Shown here: positions 61,380-64,000 of the stretch, one piece after another
Layout of the letters: each line of letters begins with the position of its first letter
How positions within the stretch are numbered: the first letter of the stretch is position 1
NCBI GenBank assembly: GCA_044344945.1
Contig: JBIJBZ010000001.1
Location: forward strand, 1-64,000
Reading direction: 5' to 3'
Length of the DNA: 64,000 bases
Source: OMII01 sp044344945
Lineage (GTDB): Bacteria; Bdellovibrionota_C; UBA2361; OMII01
Made by a program: the position numbers and the translations under genes
The notes under the pieces: model-generated
Database searches by the model: none
The model's input: the letters and a program-made list of their open reading frames with translations, nothing else
Told to the model about the DNA's origin: nothing

Positions 61380-62918
61380 CTACTTCTTGCCAGGCGAGCG
61401 CTCATACACCGCTCGATTCAGCAGATAGGCCAAGGCTCCCTCACGTGCCTCCGGACTCACTCGCGAAAACTCGACGACGTCTTTTGGAAACTTACCAAAA
61501 GTCTTAATAAGCCGCAGCGCATCGTTTCGGATGAAATCGTCATAGCGAGCGCATGCTTCGCCTATTCCGCCGCCAATAATCAGCTTCTGGGGAGCGACTC
61601 CCTTCTGCTTCATGTCGCGATAAATAACCCCTAAGCCCGCTCCAAGATCCTTGAAGTACGTTTTCCATGTTCTCACGCCTTTGACTACAAGCGCTGCCAT
61701 CGGATCTACAAAGGGAGGCTGCTCAAATCGTGGTTCACATGCAAAGGCTGTCCACAAACCCTCCAGGGTCGGGGTGAACAGGAATTGATTCACTGCACGC
61801 ACAAGATGGCTCGGAAGGTTAATTGCCCAACGATGACGTTCGTGGCTTGGCAGTTCGGCCAACCGTGTAAATTGCTCCTTAAGGTCCTCTGGCTCTAGTT
61901 TCAGGTTCTTGCGAAGAAGTTCTTGATCTTGCTTCAAAGTCTTGCTGCAAACCTGCGCAAGAGCAACAAGAAGAGGTTCGCATCCTTCGTGGCTCAATTC
62001 CCTGAGAAGGCGAATAGCTACCCACGGCCCGGCAACTACCGTTTCGAAGTACTTCTGCCCTGACTTTGGCGCCTCGTAACTTCCCTCCTGGGTTACATAT
62101 TGATCGAACTCAAGCTTGTCCAGCAACCGATAGCGCGGTCGATTTGAGATCATCTCCTGCACAACATAGTGCCCAAACTCCGAGTACATGTTCGAAGGCT
62201 GCCCATCGATCAACACCATCCCGCCGAGACCCGTGCCCACGATTACAAAAGCACCGTTATCACAGCCAGCAAGGCCGCCAAGGATCATCTCGCCACGCAA
62301 ACCAGCATCGGCGTCATTGAGAACCTTAATAACCGAGCTATCTACCGTGGGCCATTTCGGCAGTCCATGCTTTTTAAGCTCTTTGTTGCGCTCGCAGATC
62401 TCGTTATTAATCGCCGCCATCATAGTGCGAGCGATAGGCTCTTTCGTAAGATTGATTCCCGTATTGGTCGTAGTAATGAGAGCATCGGCATCATCGCCCT
62501 CTACGCGACCTGCAACGGAAAAAACGGTAGCGCTGATCTGATTGAACGGAGGGGGACCCTGCAAGGGATCGAACTGCCTCGCAACGTGATCAACAAACTG
62601 CTTGGCTATCTCGGCAATTACAACATCCTTTGCGTGCTCAAATTGAATACCACGATCCACCAAACCAGGCGTGAGCGTCTCATTAAGATCCTGCCACTTA
62701 ACCGCAGCGGTTATAGGTTCAGTGCCTCGTACGTGGGAAAGGCAGAAGCGGACATTTGTTCCGCCGATAATGATGGTGACTCCGAAAGGCTCTTCACGAG
62801 ACAGAGTGAGCGATTGAGGGTCCCTTGAAGGACCTTGCAACTCTTCCGTTCCCTGTAAAGCCCCTCTCGCCGGCGCTATAAGCGCACCGGAAGGCTGTGA
62901 GGACGTTGACGCAGACAT
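61380..62918 (-). CDS. ROK/glucokinase-like sugar kinase (512 aa)
   Basis: ATG 62918 has GAGG eight bases upstream; an in-frame TTG lies 12 bases earlier. After a 40-residue polar leader come IIIGGTNVRFCL (phosphate-1 loop), NDADAGLRGE, VIVGTGLGGMVLIDGQPSNM with EFGHYV (ROK/hexokinase sugar-binding and Glu), and LIIGGGIGEA (adenosine motif). The fold is that of actin-like sugar kinases. Its length is above that of typical glucokinases (about 320 aa) owing to an inserted helical section near residues 280-390. The substrate is unknown. Confidence 0.75.
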   Translation of the reverse strand: MSASTSSQPSGALIAPARGALQGTEELQGPSRDPQSLTLSREEPFGVTIIIGGTNVRFCLSHVRGTEPITAAVKWQDLNETLTPGLVDRGIQFEHAKDVVIAEIAKQFVDHVARQFDPLQGPPPFNQISATVFSVAGRVEGDDADALITTTNTGINLTKEPIARTMMAAINNEICERNKELKKHGLPKWPTVDSSVIKVLNDADAGLRGEMILGGLAGCDNGAFVIVGTGLGGMVLIDGQPSNMYSEFGHYVVQEMISNRPRYRLLDKLEFDQYVTQEGSYEAPKSGQKYFETVVAGPWVAIRLLRELSHEGCEPLLVALAQVCSKTLKQDQELLRKNLKLEPEDLKEQFTRLAELPSHERHRWAINLPSHLVRAVNQFLFTPTLEGLWTAFACEPRFEQPPFVDPMAALVVKGVRTWKTYFKDLGAGLGVIYRDMKQKGVAPQKLIIGGGIGEACARYDDFIRNDALRLIKTFGKFPKDVVEFSRVSPEAREGALAYLLNRAVYERSPGKK

Positions 62919-63244
62919 GTAATACCTCAATAAGTGCCGACCATCCCTCTCTAGCGAATCTCAAAGCGATTCAGAGGCGGAAAGCGACGAGGTCATGATA
63001 CCGACAGGGCGCAGTATAACCAACTTTCTTGTTGGTTTTCTGAAAATATTTCTGTGTTTTTTGTGCTGGTCCGGCGTCGTCCCTCTACCGGAATTGAAAA
63101 CCGTTAATTATCAGCCATTTCCACGAGAAATCGCGTGTTGGGCTCCGGCGCGAGGCCCCTGCTCGGTGGGCGTTCAGACCGACGCGCTCGAACCATTACC
63201 GCTCAAAACAGCCAGTTTGCGCCTGATGTGGCCAAGTTGGAGCA
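62919..63244. other. Intergenic region with hairpin and possible promoter
   Basis: No gene was recognised. AACCAAC (63018-63024) and GTTGGTT (63031-63037) form a seven-base-arm inverted repeat. On the minus strand it directly abuts TATACT, a possible -10 box for the sugar-kinase gene, so it may be an operator; on the plus strand it looks like a weak terminator stem. Downstream of the helicase stop (63245) there is no clear terminator. Confidence 0.35.
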
Positions 63245-64000
63245 CTACCCCAACACCAGCTTCGCAAACCGGTACACGAGCTTCTTGGGCTCCTCAAAGG
63301 AATCAAACTTCACGACAACCGTTGCGGACATGCTCTCGCTACTTACTGATTCAACGGCTCCGTTACCGAAGGTTGGATGGATTACGCGCACGCCGGAAGC
63401 TAACTGCTCAAGCGCTGCGGGGCTCTTTTCAAAATACTCTTTAGGAGTGGTTGGCTGCTTCTGCATCGCATCGGCAGGCGTTAAGAGATTTCGAATCTGG
63501 TCGAGTGAGACTCCTACACGTGGCTCAGGTGGAGCAACGCGCTTCTGCGTCTTCTTTCGCCCCCAGCGGCTACCACCATCATCATCCGTGTCGTAGCTCT
63601 GCGGTTCATCTTCGAATGAGAAGCGGGGATACCCATGCATGAACGTGGCACCTTGGGAGCGCTCGGTTCCAACAGACTCCATCGATGCAGGGTCGATGTC
63701 CTTACAGAAGCGGCTCACTATCCGCGCACCACCTGAACTCCCTGAGCTTCCGCCAGAAGCGAACATTCCACGGTAGTAGGCGCGTGTGCAGTAGAGTACC
63801 CGCATCGCGCGAGTGATACCAACGTAACAGAGCCGTCGCTCCTCTTCGAGCGCTGCGTTGTCATCCAGCGAGCGGTAGTGGGGGAGGATTCCTTCTTCGA
63901 GGCCGCTTAGAAACACAACCGGAAACTCCAAACCTTTTGCAAGGTGCAGGGTCATCAGCGACACGGTATCGGTCTTCTCAGATGGCTCGGCTCCACTTTC
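63245..64000 (-). CDS. UvrD/PcrA-type DNA helicase, C-terminal part
   Basis: The frame enters from the right edge and ends at 63245. It contains superfamily 1 motif V (SLMTLHLAKGLEFPVVFLSG) and motif VI (EEERRLCYVGITRAMRVLYC), a Gly/Ser-rich linker, and the C-terminal tail HPTFGNGAVESVSSESMSAT that binds RNA polymerase in UvrD/PcrA. It unwinds DNA in nucleotide-excision and mismatch repair. The N-terminal helicase domain lies outside the window. Confidence 0.92.
   Translation of the reverse strand, partial: ESGAEPSEKTDTVSLMTLHLAKGLEFPVVFLSGLEEGILPHYRSLDDNAALEEERRLCYVGITRAMRVLYCTRAYYRGMFASGGSSGSSGGARIVSRFCKDIDPASMESVGTERSQGATFMHGYPRFSFEDEPQSYDTDDDGGSRWGRKKTQKRVAPPEPRVGVSLDQIRNLLTPADAMQKQPTTPKEYFEKSPAALEQLASGVRVIHPTFGNGAVESVSSESMSATVVVKFDSFEEPKKLVYRFAKLVLG

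Overview
The window is about 64 kb of a bacterial chromosome with roughly even base composition and mostly compact operons. Several traits suggest a deltaproteobacterium-like lineage (for example Bdellovibrionota, SAR324, Myxococcota or Desulfobacterota relatives): an F1-type ATP synthase operon with both b' and b subunits that starts directly downstream of parA-parB-bactofilin, parS sites of the form TGTTCCACGTGGAACA, branched-chain amino-acid type ABC permeases, and a phoH-pgpH-ybeY cluster. The placement is inference; no rRNA or marker tree was available.

Layout. 1-3.9 kb: the end of an M48 protease gene and small unknown genes. 4.0-7.2 kb: a large exported protein with twelve DxDxDG/Cys repeats and EF-hands. 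7.4-9.9 kb: livG-livM-livH on the minus strand. 9.9-25 kb: an accessory region with dispersed palindromic repeats, a decayed four-helix-bundle (S23-like) gene, a frameshifted EamA-type transporter, a translationally coupled pair of unknown genes (one with a possible ADP-ribosyltransferase-like C-terminus), an adenylate-kinase-like gene lying between an unknown gene and a decayed copy of that gene's 3' end, an ArnT/GT39-like membrane protein, and a divergent ACT regulator / ATP-grasp / M20 peptidase cluster with a 9-bp-arm palindrome between them. 25.3-33.5 kb: a GNAT acetyltransferase, a GT2 glycosyltransferase, atpC-D-G-A-H-F-F' and bactofilin. 33.5-36.2 kb: parB, parA and a gene-free parS zone. 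36.3-45.1 kb: a BioF-like protein lacking the PLP lysine, prfB with its programmed +1 frameshift, a repeat-dense spacer, ybeY, pgpH-like, phoH, cinA and an M23 peptidase, all on the minus strand. 45.2-55.4 kb on the plus strand: ruvX, mltG, a Q/S-rich membrane protein, then moxR-DUF58-two VWA proteins (Bat-like). 55.3-64 kb: an ArnT-like protein, nucleoside 2-deoxyribosyltransferase with a PfkB kinase, a DUF6899-like protein, an unknown gene, a possible structured RNA, an Lrp-like double-HTH regulator without an ordinary start codon, a ROK/glucokinase-like protein, and the C-terminal part of UvrD/PcrA.

How they fit: the core stretches serve energy conversion, chromosome segregation, translation and ribosome maturation (RF2, YbeY, PhoH) and wall metabolism (M23, MltG). 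The MoxR-DUF58-VWA set resembles known chaperone/surveillance modules of the envelope. The 9.9-25 kb stretch is the most plastic part and holds most of the unexplained features: repeat families sharing CCCGCAT/TTTCATGAA ends, hexamer-based palindromes, gene remnants and orphan genes. No complete transposase, phage, CRISPR array, tRNA or rRNA was recognised.
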